Source of the DNA: Ophiothrix spiculata
Lineage: Eukaryota > Echinodermata > Ophiuroidea > Amphilepidida > Ophiotrichidae
Reading direction: 5' to 3' (one strand)
NCBI GenBank assembly: GCA_000969725.1
Contig: JXSR01S018543.1
Length of the DNA stretch: 32,641 bases
Numbering within the stretch: position 1 is the first letter of the stretch; each line of letters starts with the position of its first letter. Shown piece after piece: positions 9,946 through 19,495 of this stretch. The notes under the pieces are model-generated. The model ran no database searches and was not told the origin of the DNA. It saw only the letters and a program-made list of their open reading frames with translations. Position numbers and translations under genes: made by a program.

Positions 9946-11072
9946 ACATATTGGGTACTGTTTTCAAAATAACATTCACTATTATCACGTTCACAAGTTT
10001 ACCAAAACCGTGACCTAATTTGTCGACAACAGTGATATTAATATTATTAATGGATCATGTTTTATTCAAATCACACCTCATTACTTCTATTAGTTGATTC
10101 TTTTAAATATTAAAAGATTCATGAGTTATGTGTCATGTGAGAATGTTTTGCAACATGTGCTTAGCCGATGAATAATGAAGTTCAAACTGGTTAACTTAGT
10201 ACTAATGTTGTTTCCACTAACGAAGAGCCTGGTAAAATGTGTTTTCTTTAAAATATGATAAATACTTCGTTTGAAAAGTGGCAATAATAACTTAATAATC
10301 AAGAGATCCCATATTCAATTCCATGTCGATGATGTTATTCTCGAAATCATATCGGATGAAATATCTACCTTGAACGTGCATTGAAATTAGTTTTATATTA
10401 AAGGGACTAGACTAGATTCCACTTAGAATTAAAAACTGATGGAAATGATTTAAATAAAGCTTAAAAGTGTAGTAAAATCCAAAAAACTACAACAATTTGC
10501 ACAGAAATGAAGCTCTTGGGGATAGGTTAATACATATCGAAAGAGAAACAATTATATCAAAAATAATTGTGTTTACCCATCACAGGTGTAGAAACAAGAT
10601 CTTTTTAAGATTTTAAACTAGAAACACTTTTTCAACAATTTTTAGTCCCCGGCGACAAAAAATACAGCTTGTAAATAATTTCATTTTTTTCCTCTGTTAC
10701 ACAAATCAGCGGAAACTACTGGAAGGATATGTTAGTATAATCATGTACTATCGATACATGTGAAAAAATATATAGTCAGAAAATCAGCGGACAGGATCTA
10801 GGCCAGTCCCTTTAAGCCTCGGCCTTATGCATACTTTCAATTATATCTGGTCATTGTCATGAAAGTCGTATGTAAACTACTGAAAATTTACAATGTCCTA
10901 CGGAAGAATTTTTATGCATTTCGAAAGATGAAGAGACAGACGATAACACATGTTTCGACAAACAAGCATAGGCTGTCAATAAGTAAATGAAATAATATCC
11001 TGGGACCTAAATAAATACGCTATGAAATGAGCAAATAAAAACTCTATGACATAATCATTGAACATCTTGCCG
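9946..11072 (+). repeat. Module X-M, copy 1 (paralogue 13572-14330)
   Basis: Starts CATATTGGGTACTGTTTTCA and matches X2 almost continuously: AATAACATTCACTAT, CCGTGACCTAATTT, CTCATTA.TTCT, TTAGCCGATGAATAATGAAG, AGATCCCATATTCAATT, GGTCATTGT.ATGAAAGTCG. It ends in the M block (ATGACATAATCATTGAACA at 11046). The single large difference is the TTAA-flanked MITE at 10402-10811, absent from X2. There is no conserved reading frame. Confidence 0.85.
10402..10811. mobile_element. TTAA-flanked MITE, family A, 410 bp
   Basis: The ends AGGGACTAGACTAGAT (left) and its imperfect inverse ATCTAGGCCAGTCCCT (right) are bounded by TTAA at 10398-10401 and 10812-10815. The paralogous X2 has a single uninterrupted TTAA (14023-14026) between the same flanks (GTTTTATA and GGCTCGGCC), so it is the empty site. 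A TTAA target is characteristic of piggyBac and Kolobok transposons. There is no coding capacity. A second copy, split by a SINE, lies at 24231-25076. Confidence 0.92.
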
Positions 11073-11079
11073 GTTGAAC

Positions 11080-11215
11080 CATGTCTCCGTTTTTCCTTGG
11101 GCAAGAAACTTTACACTAATTGCTCCGTTGTTCGGAAGTCACGTAAAGCCGTTGATCCCCTGTGCGAATGCTCATTCTTGAGGGCGCTGCATACAGTGTA
11201 TACCTGGTGAGTCTA
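11080..11215 (+). mobile_element. SINE-like fragment
   Basis: Relatively GC-rich DNA with CCTTGGGCAAGAAACTTTAC and GCCGTTGATCCCCTGTG is present in Y1's upstream flank but absent at the corresponding place before Y2. The CTTGG.CAAG.AACT core also occurs in the SINE at 24596-24961 (minus strand), supporting a shared SINE body. No tRNA head is visible, so it appears 5'-truncated. Exact ends are uncertain. Confidence 0.5.
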
Positions 11216-12041
11216 CATTATTTACCTCATGGACACAGTGCTTTCGCTTCGTGATTCTCACGCTTCGTACTTACTCGATATCGCGTAGTTAATGATCCTG
11301 TCTTGAGCTACGACTATAAAATGAGCATAGAAGTATGTCACATAAGACGTAAATGTTTATTGTTTCATATCTCCTGCTGACATGTTAAAACCAGCGACAG
11401 TGTGAAACGGAAATTACTCTGGTGACATCATGTGGAAAAATCCATTTGGTTTGTTTTGATTAGTGAAGCTAAGTTCATGTACCAAGTAACAATTTGACAC
11501 AATAGTTTGTAAAAAAAGTACATTCGCAGTTACGTTTAATTTTAAGACTATATAACCTATAAAAGTGCAAGGCCTCTGAATTATATAGCAATGAGCAAGT
11601 GTCAAGACTACGCCAGCTTGTGAAATAACAAAGACCAATTTTTACCTCAAGATATACGTTTATTTTTACCACTCATTCATTACACTCTCTAGCATTCGCT
11701 AATTCGTATTGTAGTAGTACTAGTAGTAGAAATGCTCCTACTAAGGTTCGCATAAAGGTCTACTGATAAATGCATTGTGCATGTTTGCTTAACTGATGGT
11801 TAATCTACACTCACATTTTGATGCATTTAAAACGCATCATTCTTAAGTCCATTTCAATAATTATATCGGCCAAACATTTCATATTTTGTACGTGGTATTT
11901 AGTTAAAACGTAACACCGCTTTATGCCAGCATGTGAGCATAAAAAGCCAAAATACAACAAGGCAACGCATATGAAGTTGTATAAACTAGTTACAGAACAT
12001 CATCATCAACTGTGTGAATTTTGACACCATTGAATATAGCA

Positions 12042-12210
12042 ATATCAGTTCGGCGGAACTCACAATTCGGATACGTATCTGAATTTGGATACCTACGTAT
12101 CAAAATTTCAGCTGTTTTTAATCCAAATTGAGATACGGGTATCAGAATTTTGATAGGGGGTATCTCAAATCAGAAACGTATCCGAATTGTGAGTTCCGCC
12201 GAACTGATAT
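12042..12210. mobile_element. Palindromic MITE, 169 bp, 35-bp perfect terminal repeats
   Basis: The left end ATATCAGTTCGGCGGAACTC through ACGT at 12076 is perfectly inverted at 12176-12210, and weaker pairing continues to about 52 bp per arm. Short interior words (GATACG, ATCTGAAT) also pair, so a single strand could fold along nearly its whole length. The element starts CAGT inside ATAT, giving a possible 4-bp duplication; the superfamily is unassigned. Perfect arms imply recent activity or gene conversion. The surrounding segment is missing from Y2, so no empty site is available. Confidence 0.85.
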
Positions 12211-12553
12211 GAATATTTAGATCTGTACCACTTTTCTACCTCTTTTCAGATCAGGATTGAATAAAATCGATAACATGTTTCCAGCTTTGTTTTATGGCGA
12301 ATCAAAACTTTTTATAAAAATACCTAACGGGGTTTGATAGTATAACATATAGGCCTACATTTTATGCTATACGTCGACTATATCAAAAGACACCTTTATC
12401 AGAGCTGAGATTGCTTGGAATAATTCATTTTTTATCATCATACACGATGTTAAACAAATTAAATGTTTAAGCATATAATTTCAGTATGTTTTAGTCCTGG
12501 GTTTCAGTATAGATAAATGTATAATAAATGACTGATGAATGATTTATAATATG

Positions 12554-12808
12554 TATGAATAAATGAATATCATGATGTAGTGCTGTGTCTAATCTATCAT
12601 TTAAAATGATTTAACTTCGTATACAAACATTCGTCAGGTTAATTTAAACTGGCCCGAACAGCTTGCATAACTCTTAATATTAAATATGAATAAATGAATA
12701 TCATGATGTAGTGCTGTGTCTAATCTATCATTTAAAATGATTTAACTTCGTATACAAACATTCGTCAGGTTAATTTAAACTGGCCCGAACAGCTTACATA
12801 ACTCTTAA
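12554..12808 (+). repeat. Recent 131-bp tandem duplication inside Y1
   Basis: Unit 1 starts TATGAATAAATGAATATC at 12554 and unit 2 at 12685. The two are almost identical: one G/A difference (CTTGCATAAC versus CTTACATAAC) plus edge differences. Y2 has a single copy (from about 18164), so the duplication postdates the Y1/Y2 split. Confidence 0.93.
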
Positions 12809-12854
12809 GGTGGTGTATTAAAATATAATAAAACAAAAACTTCAGTATAAATAA

Positions 12855-12974
12855 TGGCCACTGCGGGAAAAGGATGAAGTTGTCGCATATCTGATGTATA
12901 CTGGTTGTATGCATCAGATATGCTACAATGACCAACATGTATGAACCGACAAGTGCATCCTTTTTTGCCGTGGC
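12855..12974. mobile_element. Palindromic element in Y1, with arm deletion
   Basis: The ends TGGCCACTGCGGGAAAAGG and CCTTTTTTGCCGTGGC are inverted copies, and the centre pairs CATATCTGATG with CATCAGATATG. The Y2 copy (18301-18448) keeps about 25 extra bases in the left arm that pair with ATGAGCAACATG. Y1 has therefore lost part of one arm while retaining the complementary part. Confidence 0.75.
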
Positions 12975-13041
12975 TTCTTACAAATGTTTATCGTTTTTTA
13001 AATGTTAATATATTTTTATACCATGCACGCCAGAAAATTAC

Positions 13042-13140
13042 AGAGTCATGTTGAATGTTGGATCGGGATGCGAGAGGTCCCGGGTTGAATTTCGGGGTAA
13101 ACCATCAATTTTAACATGTAATTTTCTGAGTTGCTTAAAG
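13042..13140 (+). other. tRNA-like patch within a short inverted repeat
   Basis: GATGCGAGAGGTCCCGGG resembles the anticodon-arm-to-T-arm section of a tRNA-derived repeat. It is flanked by CAGAAAATTAC and its inverse GTAATTTTCTG. It is present in Y1 only. The T-stem does not pair properly and no A box is visible, so it is not a functional tRNA. Confidence 0.3.
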
Positions 13141-13571
13141 GTGTTAGGGTTAATTGCGCGATGTTAGATTATATTGGAAAAAAGGACATTTTTTTGACTA
13201 TTGCTCGATTTGTATTCGACCTTTGTGAGTGCATGTAGAGACTTTTTGATGTGTTAAGCTACCGTTATTGTTTAGCCGCAAAAAATCAATCTCGGTTTAC
13301 GGATGACATTATTAGTAATTATCGGAATCAGTACAAATTAAGCGTGAAATGACGCTATAGATTTAAACGCATGTAAACATTAGCAGCTGCTGGTAGTTAT
13401 TATTCGTGATAAAAAATGTGATAAATCATGACATACAATATTAACTAACTGGCAACCAACGCAAACATTTTTGTGCCATGGGTTGATTTAAATATTATGA
13501 TCTACAAATTCAAGAAGTGCTAAGAGTAAAATTGTATCCCATTTGTTATGCCCATGATATAACAATCCTAT

Positions 13572-14330
13572 CATATTGAGTATTGTTTTCAAAATAACAT
13601 TCACTATGATCATGTTCACAAGTTTACTAAAACCGTGACCTAATTTCGTCGACAAAAAATGATGGATCATGTATTATTCAAATCACACCTCATTATTTCT
13701 GCTAGTTGATTCTTTTAAATATTAAAAAGATTCATGAGTTGTGTGTCATATAATAATATGAATATGTTTTTGCAACATGTGTTTAGCCGATGAATAATGA
13801 AGTTCAAACTGGTTACCTTAGTTCTAATGTTCTTTCACTAACGAAGACCCTGGAAAATGTGTTTTTTTTTAAATATGATAAATAATTCGCTGGAAAAGTG
13901 TCAATAATAAAATAACTAAGAGATCCCATATTCAATTTCATATCGATATTTCATTTTATTCTCGACACCATATCGGGTGAAATATCTACCTTGAACGTAC
14001 ATAATTTGAAATAAGTTTTATATTAAGGCTCGGCCATATGCATACTTTCAATTATATCTGGTCATTGTGATGAAAGTCGTATGTTAATTACTAAAAATCT
14101 ACAACGTCCTGCGGGTGAATTTTTATTCACTTCGAAAGAGGAAGAGACAGACGGTAACACAAGTTTCGCAATATACAAACAATCATGCAAGACTGTCAAT
14201 AAGTAATGAAATTCATACCCTGGGACATAAATAAATACGCGATGAAATGAACAAATAAAAACTGTATGACATAATCATTGAACATCTTGCTCTAATTGCT
14301 GACCTTTTCATGCGCAGTGAGCCATGTCAT
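13572..14330 (+). repeat. Module X-M, copy 2, with empty TTAA site
   Basis: Direct copy of X1 starting CATATTGAGTATTGTTTTCA. The uninterrupted TTAA at 14023-14026 is the empty target of the MITE found in X1. It ends in an intact M core (14266-14306: ATGACATAATCATTGAACA then CTCTAATTGCTGACC). Confidence 0.85.
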
Positions 14331-14712
14331 TATGTCCTGTGCAATCGACACAGACATTGCTCAAAGGTTCACGTTCACGATTATTGTCTGTATGTATAAC
14401 TTAACAACTTAATGAGATCGTTGATTTCCAGACGGAGAGCTTACGTACGTATGAATTATGTTTGTATACAAGATATGCCATCGAGCTTTAAAGATTAGTA
14501 AACGTAAGGCAAACTGAGGCAACTGTGGCATATATTGTGTTACTTAATTTAAAATGAGTATTTTTTTCTGATATGAACTAAACTTCTTTAAAAAAGTTTG
14601 GAAAGTTTTTTATCCGCCTATATGATTTAGTTGATCTTATTTTTTAAATTACATAATGCATTATTGGGTCAGCTAGCATCTTCTTCTTAAAAAATCACAT
14701 CACATCTGTAAC
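14331..14712 (+). repeat. Module N, diverged copy, plus unique sequence
   Basis: The part around 14455-14530 (GTATACAAGATATGCCATCGAG, then TTAAAGATTAGTAAACGTAA and AACTGTGGCA) corresponds to N copies at about 15600, 25270, 26690, 27355 and 28650. The remainder to 14712 is AT-rich with no recognised feature. Confidence 0.55.
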
Positions 14713-15155
14713 AATTGAATACGCCAGTGTAAGAAAACCCCAACTCCAATAGCTTATAGCAATTCTGTTAATTATACTTGTAAAATATAAATGCATTCAC
14801 ATCACTAAAATAGCCTTTTCATTTCAATTTCTTAATCATTGTGTCACATTTGACCATGTAGTTGACTTTTTTAGACATTGTTAGATAATTGTTATAGTAC
14901 TTAGTTGCTATATTTAAACAGCCAGTACAAGAAACCCAAAACTCCACGAGTTCCCCGCTGCACTGAACTTTACACTAGATAAATTATCTAACAATGTCTA
15001 AAGAAAGTCAACTATAAGGTCAAATGTGACACTATGATTGGGATATAGATATGGAAATACTTTTTCCTGATTTGAAAGCATTTTCAGAGATTTGTATGCA
15101 TTTATATTTGACAGAAGGGAGCTTTTGGGATTTTCTTGTACTGGCATATTCAATT
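14713..15155. mobile_element. Long palindromic element, 443 bp
   Basis: The outer arms AATTGAATACGCCAGTGTAAG and its inverse near 15135-15155 pair. So do inner blocks: 14842-14891 (TTTGACCATGTAGTTGAC, AGACATTGTTAGATAATTGT) with 14983-15034. Pairing is continuous but imperfect for most of each arm of roughly 180 bp, with a central loop near 14900-14980. There is no coding frame and no clear target duplication. This is a foldback-type element or large MITE. Confidence 0.8.
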
Positions 15156-15416
15156 ATATGCTTAATTCATTGATGAGTATTCAGGGTAGAATTACTCAGC
15201 CATACTATTAAAAAGAGAACATTGTATATACAAGAATTGTACTTTAATTGTACTAGAATGGTGTTCTAAATGTGGATCTGGCATGGCATCTGGAGATATA
15301 TACTATATAAAATTATTCACTCGCTTTTTTCCCAAGGATGTTTCCTATTTCGGGCCACTCTACATAAGTAACGGCTACATAATTATGAACAAGTCCACCA
15401 GGATATTAACTATGAC

Positions 15417-15720
15417 TGAACTATGTACCCTGACAAATAAATAAGTAAGGAATGAAATAACTCTTAGAATCATTGTATATCTTGCTTGGATACTGATCTT
15501 TATATGCGTATTAATCCATGGCATTATGTTCTCTGCAAATGGCACAGACATTGCTCAATGGTTCATGTTTAAGATAAATGTCTGTGTGTATAACTAAATA
15601 ACTTTTACAAGTACTTCGTCAAGTTATGACATTGAGCTATCGCCCTATTAAAATCGTAAGCTGATACAAGATGAAGCAACTGTGGCACAGATTATATAAT
15701 GTTTAATATGCAAGTACAGT
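15417..15720 (+). repeat. Modules M and N, diverged copy 3
   Basis: GTACCCTGACAAATAAATAAG, AATCATTGTATATCTTGCT, ATCCATGGCATTATGTTC, CAGACATTGCTCAA, then AAGCAACTGTGGCACAGATT follow the order of 14209-14540. It is more decayed than the other M/N copies. Confidence 0.6.
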
Positions 15721-16114
15721 TTCCTGAAATATTCCCATTTACGCGGACATGATATATTCTAAGGGTGCCGCTTTTGCGGTTCTGATCGGTTTTTTTTTTC
15801 GGTTAGCATTATTGTTTATTCGAGTTGAACTGACTAGAACCGCCCATCTGCCGTATGAGTTTTGATACGGCCCCAAATGGATTTTGTGTGTTTGTAAATA
15901 CCATTTACAAAGTAATACCTTTTATCAACCACTGTCAACCAATCTATCAATCAATCAACCAATCAATCAATCAGTTAGTAAAAAAAATGCAATACATTAA
16001 AATGCCGTTTTAATTTGTTCAATATTTCTAATGAAAACAAAAAGGTTTTGATGGTCAATCATGGTCATCAATCAACTTTCTTTTTTTACTCCCATCATGA
16101 TAGATAATTATTAG
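15721..16114. other. Mostly unique sequence with a short CAAT-type repeat
   Basis: It contains a GCCGCTTTTGCGGTTC short dyad near 15768, a T run at 15791, and an (AATC)n-like tract around 15935-15973. No gene is seen. Confidence 0.5.
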
Positions 16115-16222
16115 ACACCTAGGGCATTAAACCTAGACATGCTTTTACGATGTACTTGAAAATGATTAATGAGCTTATATTTCACTTAGTAATAGCAGCA
16201 TAAAGTCCGTGTTACAGGTCAC
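16115..16222 (+). repeat. Module E, copy 1 (paralogue 29262-29375)
   Basis: CACCTAGGGCATTA, ATTAATGAG, AGTAATAGCA and GTGTTACAGGTCACATAA match 29266-29373 (CACCTAGGGTATTA, ATTAATGAG, AGTAATAGCA, GTGTTGCAGACCATAA). This marks the common right boundary of the two large arms. Confidence 0.65.
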
Positions 16223-16226
16223 ATAA

Positions 16227-16765
16227 GAGACGCACCATTAGATATCAGGGGGGGGGGGGGCTAGGGAGCTTTTATAAAAAAGAATTGTTGCACCAGACCA
16301 CGTAAAAAAAATTGCCTTGCCACACCCATGAAAAAAAATTGTCATGCCCCACCCCTGAAAAAAAAAATTGTCATGTCTAACCCCTGAAAAAAATTATCAC
16401 GCTTCACACCCTGAAAAAATGGTAATTGTCATATCGCAGATCCTAGGGCGCAGATCTTACGTTTAATATCTTTCATTGCATTTTAAATGAGAAATAGTGA
16501 ATGTTTACACAGTCTTATGTTAGAAACCTAACAAGTACTAACTACACCCTATGAAAATCAAACAACAACTAGTCGGACAAAATCCAAGCTTTTTTTATTT
16601 GTTTCCTACTTCAAGTTATTAAAAAAATTGACTTGCCAAGATGGGGGAAAAGATTTGACTCACCAAGGTAGAGAAACAAAAAAGACACACCGAGGTGGTG
16701 AAATTTGTTTTGTCATGATCCCAACTCGCTAGGCCCCCTCCCTTTGATATCTAATGGTGCGTCCC
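16227..16765. mobile_element. TAA-flanked Harbinger-like MITE, 539 bp
   Basis: The left end GAGACGCACCATTAGATATC and right end GATATCTAATGGTGCGTCCC are inverted copies extended by a G-rich/C-rich stretch to about 33 bp. TAA flanks both ends (16224-16226, 16766-16768). A 3-bp TWA duplication with G-rich termini is typical of PIF/Harbinger. There is no transposase frame. The left flank matches module E copy 2 up to its TAA, consistent with insertion at that point. The interior contains a minisatellite. Confidence 0.85.
16288..16437 (+). repeat. Minisatellite of about 30-bp units inside the Harbinger-like MITE
   Basis: The pattern ATTGTCATG..C(C)ACCCCTG followed by an A tract recurs about four to five times (units starting near 16310, 16338, 16367, 16395 and 16425) with base changes and varying A-tract lengths. 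Confidence 0.75.
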
Positions 16766-17415
16766 TAATGGTACCAGTGAAACAAACCAAGGAAACACTG
16801 TGGTGATTTGATCAAGCAAGATGGATTACATTATTTCCCTTGTGGACATAACGCGATAACGCTTTCGCTTCGTGATTCTCGCGCTTCGCACTTGCTCGAT
16901 ATCGCGTAATTAAGGACCTGGTCTTGAGCTACGACTATAAAATGAGCATAGAAGTATGTCACATAAGTAAAATGTTTATTGTTTCATAACTCCTGCTGAT
17001 ATGTTAAAACCAGCGACAGTATGAAACGGAAATTACTCTGATGGCATCATGTGGAAAAATCAATTTGGTTTGTTTTGATTAGTGAAACTAATTCATGTAC
17101 CAAGTAACAATTTGACACTATAGTTTGTGCAAAAAGTACATTCGCAGTTACGTTTAACTTTAAGACTATATAACCTATAAAAAGTGCAAGGCCTCTGAAT
17201 TATATAGTAATGAGCAAGCGTCAAGAAATAACCAAAACCAACTTTTACCTCATATATACGTTTATTTTTACCACTCATTCATTACACTCTCAGGCATTCG
17301 CTAATTCCCTAGTACAAATGCCCGTACTAAGGTTCGAATAAAGGTCTACTGATTAATGCATTGTGCATGTTTGCTTAACTGATGGTTAATCTACACTCAC
17401 ATTTAATGCATTTAA

Positions 17416-17721
17416 AGCAATACTATAAAGTGTTTACAAATGGAGCGCCCCTTTCACCCATGACTTTTAATCTTATTAGCTTATTGAGTTTGTTTTTGGT
17501 AGACATGGATACCCTCCAAACGATTTGGCTTAAATATGCTTACTTTTTCTGTTATGGTCATTTGTTGAATTAATTTCGGGATCCCGAATTTAAGCATGCA
17601 TTTGCTTTTCGTCCATTTTGCTATGGCATTTCAAGTTTTTGACAAAATACACTTGAAAGCGGTTTTAGATAGTCACATTTCTTCATTTTAGGCTGTTTTT
17701 ACTCAAAACTATAGTATTACC
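17416..17721. mobile_element. TTAA-flanked MITE, family B, 306 bp
   Basis: The ends AGCAATACTATA (left) and TATAGTATTACC (right) are short imperfect inverted repeats, bounded by TTAA at 17412-17415 and 17722-17725. Y1 has a single TTAA (11827-11830) between the same flanks (ATGCAT and AACGCATCATTC). The 63-codon frame at 17382-17573 spans the element boundary and is spurious. Terminal sequence differs from family A, so these are two separate TTAA families. Confidence 0.9.
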
Positions 17722-18300
17722 TTAAAATGCATCATTCTTAAGTCCATTTCAATAATTATATCGGGCCAACATGTCATATTTTGTACGTGGTATTAAGTTA
17801 AAACGTAACACCGCTTTATGCCATCATATGAGGATAAAAAGCCAAAATGCAACGCAACAAGGAAGCGCATATCAAGTTGTATAAACTAGATAAACTAGAT
17901 AAAATGTTTCCAGCTTTGTTAAATGACGAATCAAAACTTTTTATAAAAATACCTAACGGGTAACATATACTTTTTATGCCATACGTCGACTTTATCAAAA
18001 GACACCTTTATCAGAGCTGAGATTGCTTTGAATAATTCATTTTTTATCATCATACACTAGGTTAAACAAATTAAATGTTTAAGCATATAATTTCAGTAAG
18101 TTTCAGTCCCGGGGTTTCAGTATAAATAAATGTATAATAAATGACTGAATGATTTATAATATTTATGAATAAATGAATATCATGATGTAGTGCTGTGTCT
18201 AATCTATCATTTAAAATTATTAAACTTCATATACAAACATTCGTCAGGTTAAGGGATGGTGTATTAAAATATTTTATAACAAAAACTGCAGTATAAATGA

Positions 18301-18448
18301 TGGCCGCTGCGGGAAAAGGATGCAGTTGTCGTCTATTGCATGTTGCTCATTGCAGCATATGTGATATATACTGGTTGTATGCATCAGATATGCTACAATG
18401 AGCAACATGTACGAGCCGACAAGAGTATCGTTTTACCGCGGCGGGCCA
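18301..18448. mobile_element. Palindromic element in Y2, fuller copy
   Basis: The arms TGGCCGCTGCGG...GTTGTCG and CGACAAG...CCGCGGCGGGCCA pair, continuing inward through CATGTTGCTCATTG / CAATGAGCAACATG. It is the same element as 12855-12974 and was therefore present before the Y duplication. Confidence 0.78.
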
Positions 18449-18479
18449 CAAATGTTTATTATTTTTTTTAATGTTTATA

Positions 18480-18715
18480 TGTGATGACTCACCCCGAAAA
18501 GGGGGACTTTGCAACAGAACACTTTTCGAGAAACTGGTGAAAATAGGCAGCAAAAAATAAAGAAAATAATAAGAATTTCCAGCAGATTTCCTGTTGTAAA
18601 ATTTGATTGCCTTGATCAATTTCAACAAAGCTTAAAATATACTAGAACAGATAAAATAATAAAATCAAAATTGATATCATCTGCAAAGTCCCCCCTTTCG
18701 GGGTGAGCCATCACA
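18480..18715. mobile_element. TA-flanked MITE, 236 bp, with GC-rich termini
   Basis: The ends TGTGATGACTCACCCCGAAA (left) and TTTCGGGGTGAGCCATCACA (right) are inverted copies with one mismatch, continuing to GGGGGACTTTGCA. TA lies at 18478-18479 and 18716-18717. Y1 has the uninterrupted site (13009-13010) between AATGTTAA and TATTTTTATA. The interior is AT-rich with no transposase. The frames at 18347-18628 and 18509-18706 are incidental. It is probably a Tc1/mariner-type MITE. Confidence 0.93.
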
Positions 18716-19108
18716 TATATTTTTAAACCGTGCGAGCTAGAAAACTACAGAGTCATTAAAAAAAACAAGATTAAAGAATATCTTAATTGAACCACAATTT
18801 CTGATTTTTTAGTCGACCTTTTGGTGTGCATGTAGAGACTTTTTTATATGTTAACTTATAATTAGCGTTATTGATTAGCTACACAAATCAATCTTGGTTT
18901 ACGCATGGCATTGTTAGAAATTGTCGATTCAGTACAAATTAAGCGTAAAATGACGCTATAGATTTCAACTCATGTAAACATTAGCAGCTGCTGGTAGTTC
19001 GCATTATTCGTGATAAAAAGTGTGATAAATCATGGCTAACAATACAATACAATATTAACTAACTGGCAACCAACGCAAACATTTGTGCCAAGGGTTGATT
19101 TAATATTA

Positions 19109-19439
19109 CCACAGAGAAACAGAGATGACACTGAGCTAAACACTTGGCCTCAATAAGCGTAACGTGTAACATAATATGTGGACAAAAACGAGGTCACAAA
19201 ATGAAGAATGCTACACACCTTGAACCCGATTAAGCGTAACACACATCAAGGACGATGTAAGGATTTATCGATGTATGAACAGGATTATTCTTTGTGTGTC
19301 CTCGTTTTTGTCGACATATTATGTTACACGTTACGCTAATTGGAGACACTGGTCAGCGAAGAAACGTTAATCAGCGACTATTGAGAAATAGTAATCAAAT
19401 GAGCTTTGAAGTATATGGGGATAAAGTGTCAGGGGCCTG
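19109..19439. mobile_element. 331-bp insertion with ATATTA target duplication
   Basis: ATATTA occurs on both sides (19103-19108 and 19440-19445) but once in Y1 (13492-13497) between the same flanks. The ends (CCACAGAGAAACAG... and ...GGGGCCTG) are poorly inverted. Inside is a strong palindrome (19155-19337): AGCGTAACGTGTAACATAAT pairs with its inverse, and ACAAAAACGAGG with CCTCGTTTTTGT. The motif TAAGCGTAAC appears a third time near 19220. It may be a composite: a palindromic element within another, or one element with internal rather than terminal repeats. Confidence 0.78.
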
Positions 19440-19495
19440 ATATTATGATCTACAAATTCAGTAAGTGCTAACAGTAAAATTGTATCCCATTTGTT

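Larger units (their letters stand above)
11216..13560 (+). repeat. Module Y, copy 1 (paralogue 16826-19510)
   Basis: High-similarity direct copy of Y2, starting TACATTATTTACCTCATGGACA (Y2 TACATTATTTCCCTTGTGGACA) and ending TTATGCCCATGATATA in both. Copy-specific events in Y1 are a segment with the palindromic MITE at 12042-12210, a 131-bp tandem duplication at 12554-12808, and a tRNA-like insertion near 13060. Y1 lacks the three insertions seen in Y2. The minus-strand frame at 11475-11672 partly persists in Y2 (VKLLLGT end), but is frameshifted by an A-tract indel, so coding is unlikely. The start carries CGCTTTCGCTTCGTGATTCT, a GC-rich dyad-like patch. Confidence 0.88.

Noticed and set aside
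11414..11672. Minus-strand frames in Y1 that partly match a frame in Y2 (17093-17278)
   Set aside because: The match comes from nucleotide similarity of the two copies. An A-tract indel shifts the frame between them and both are short.
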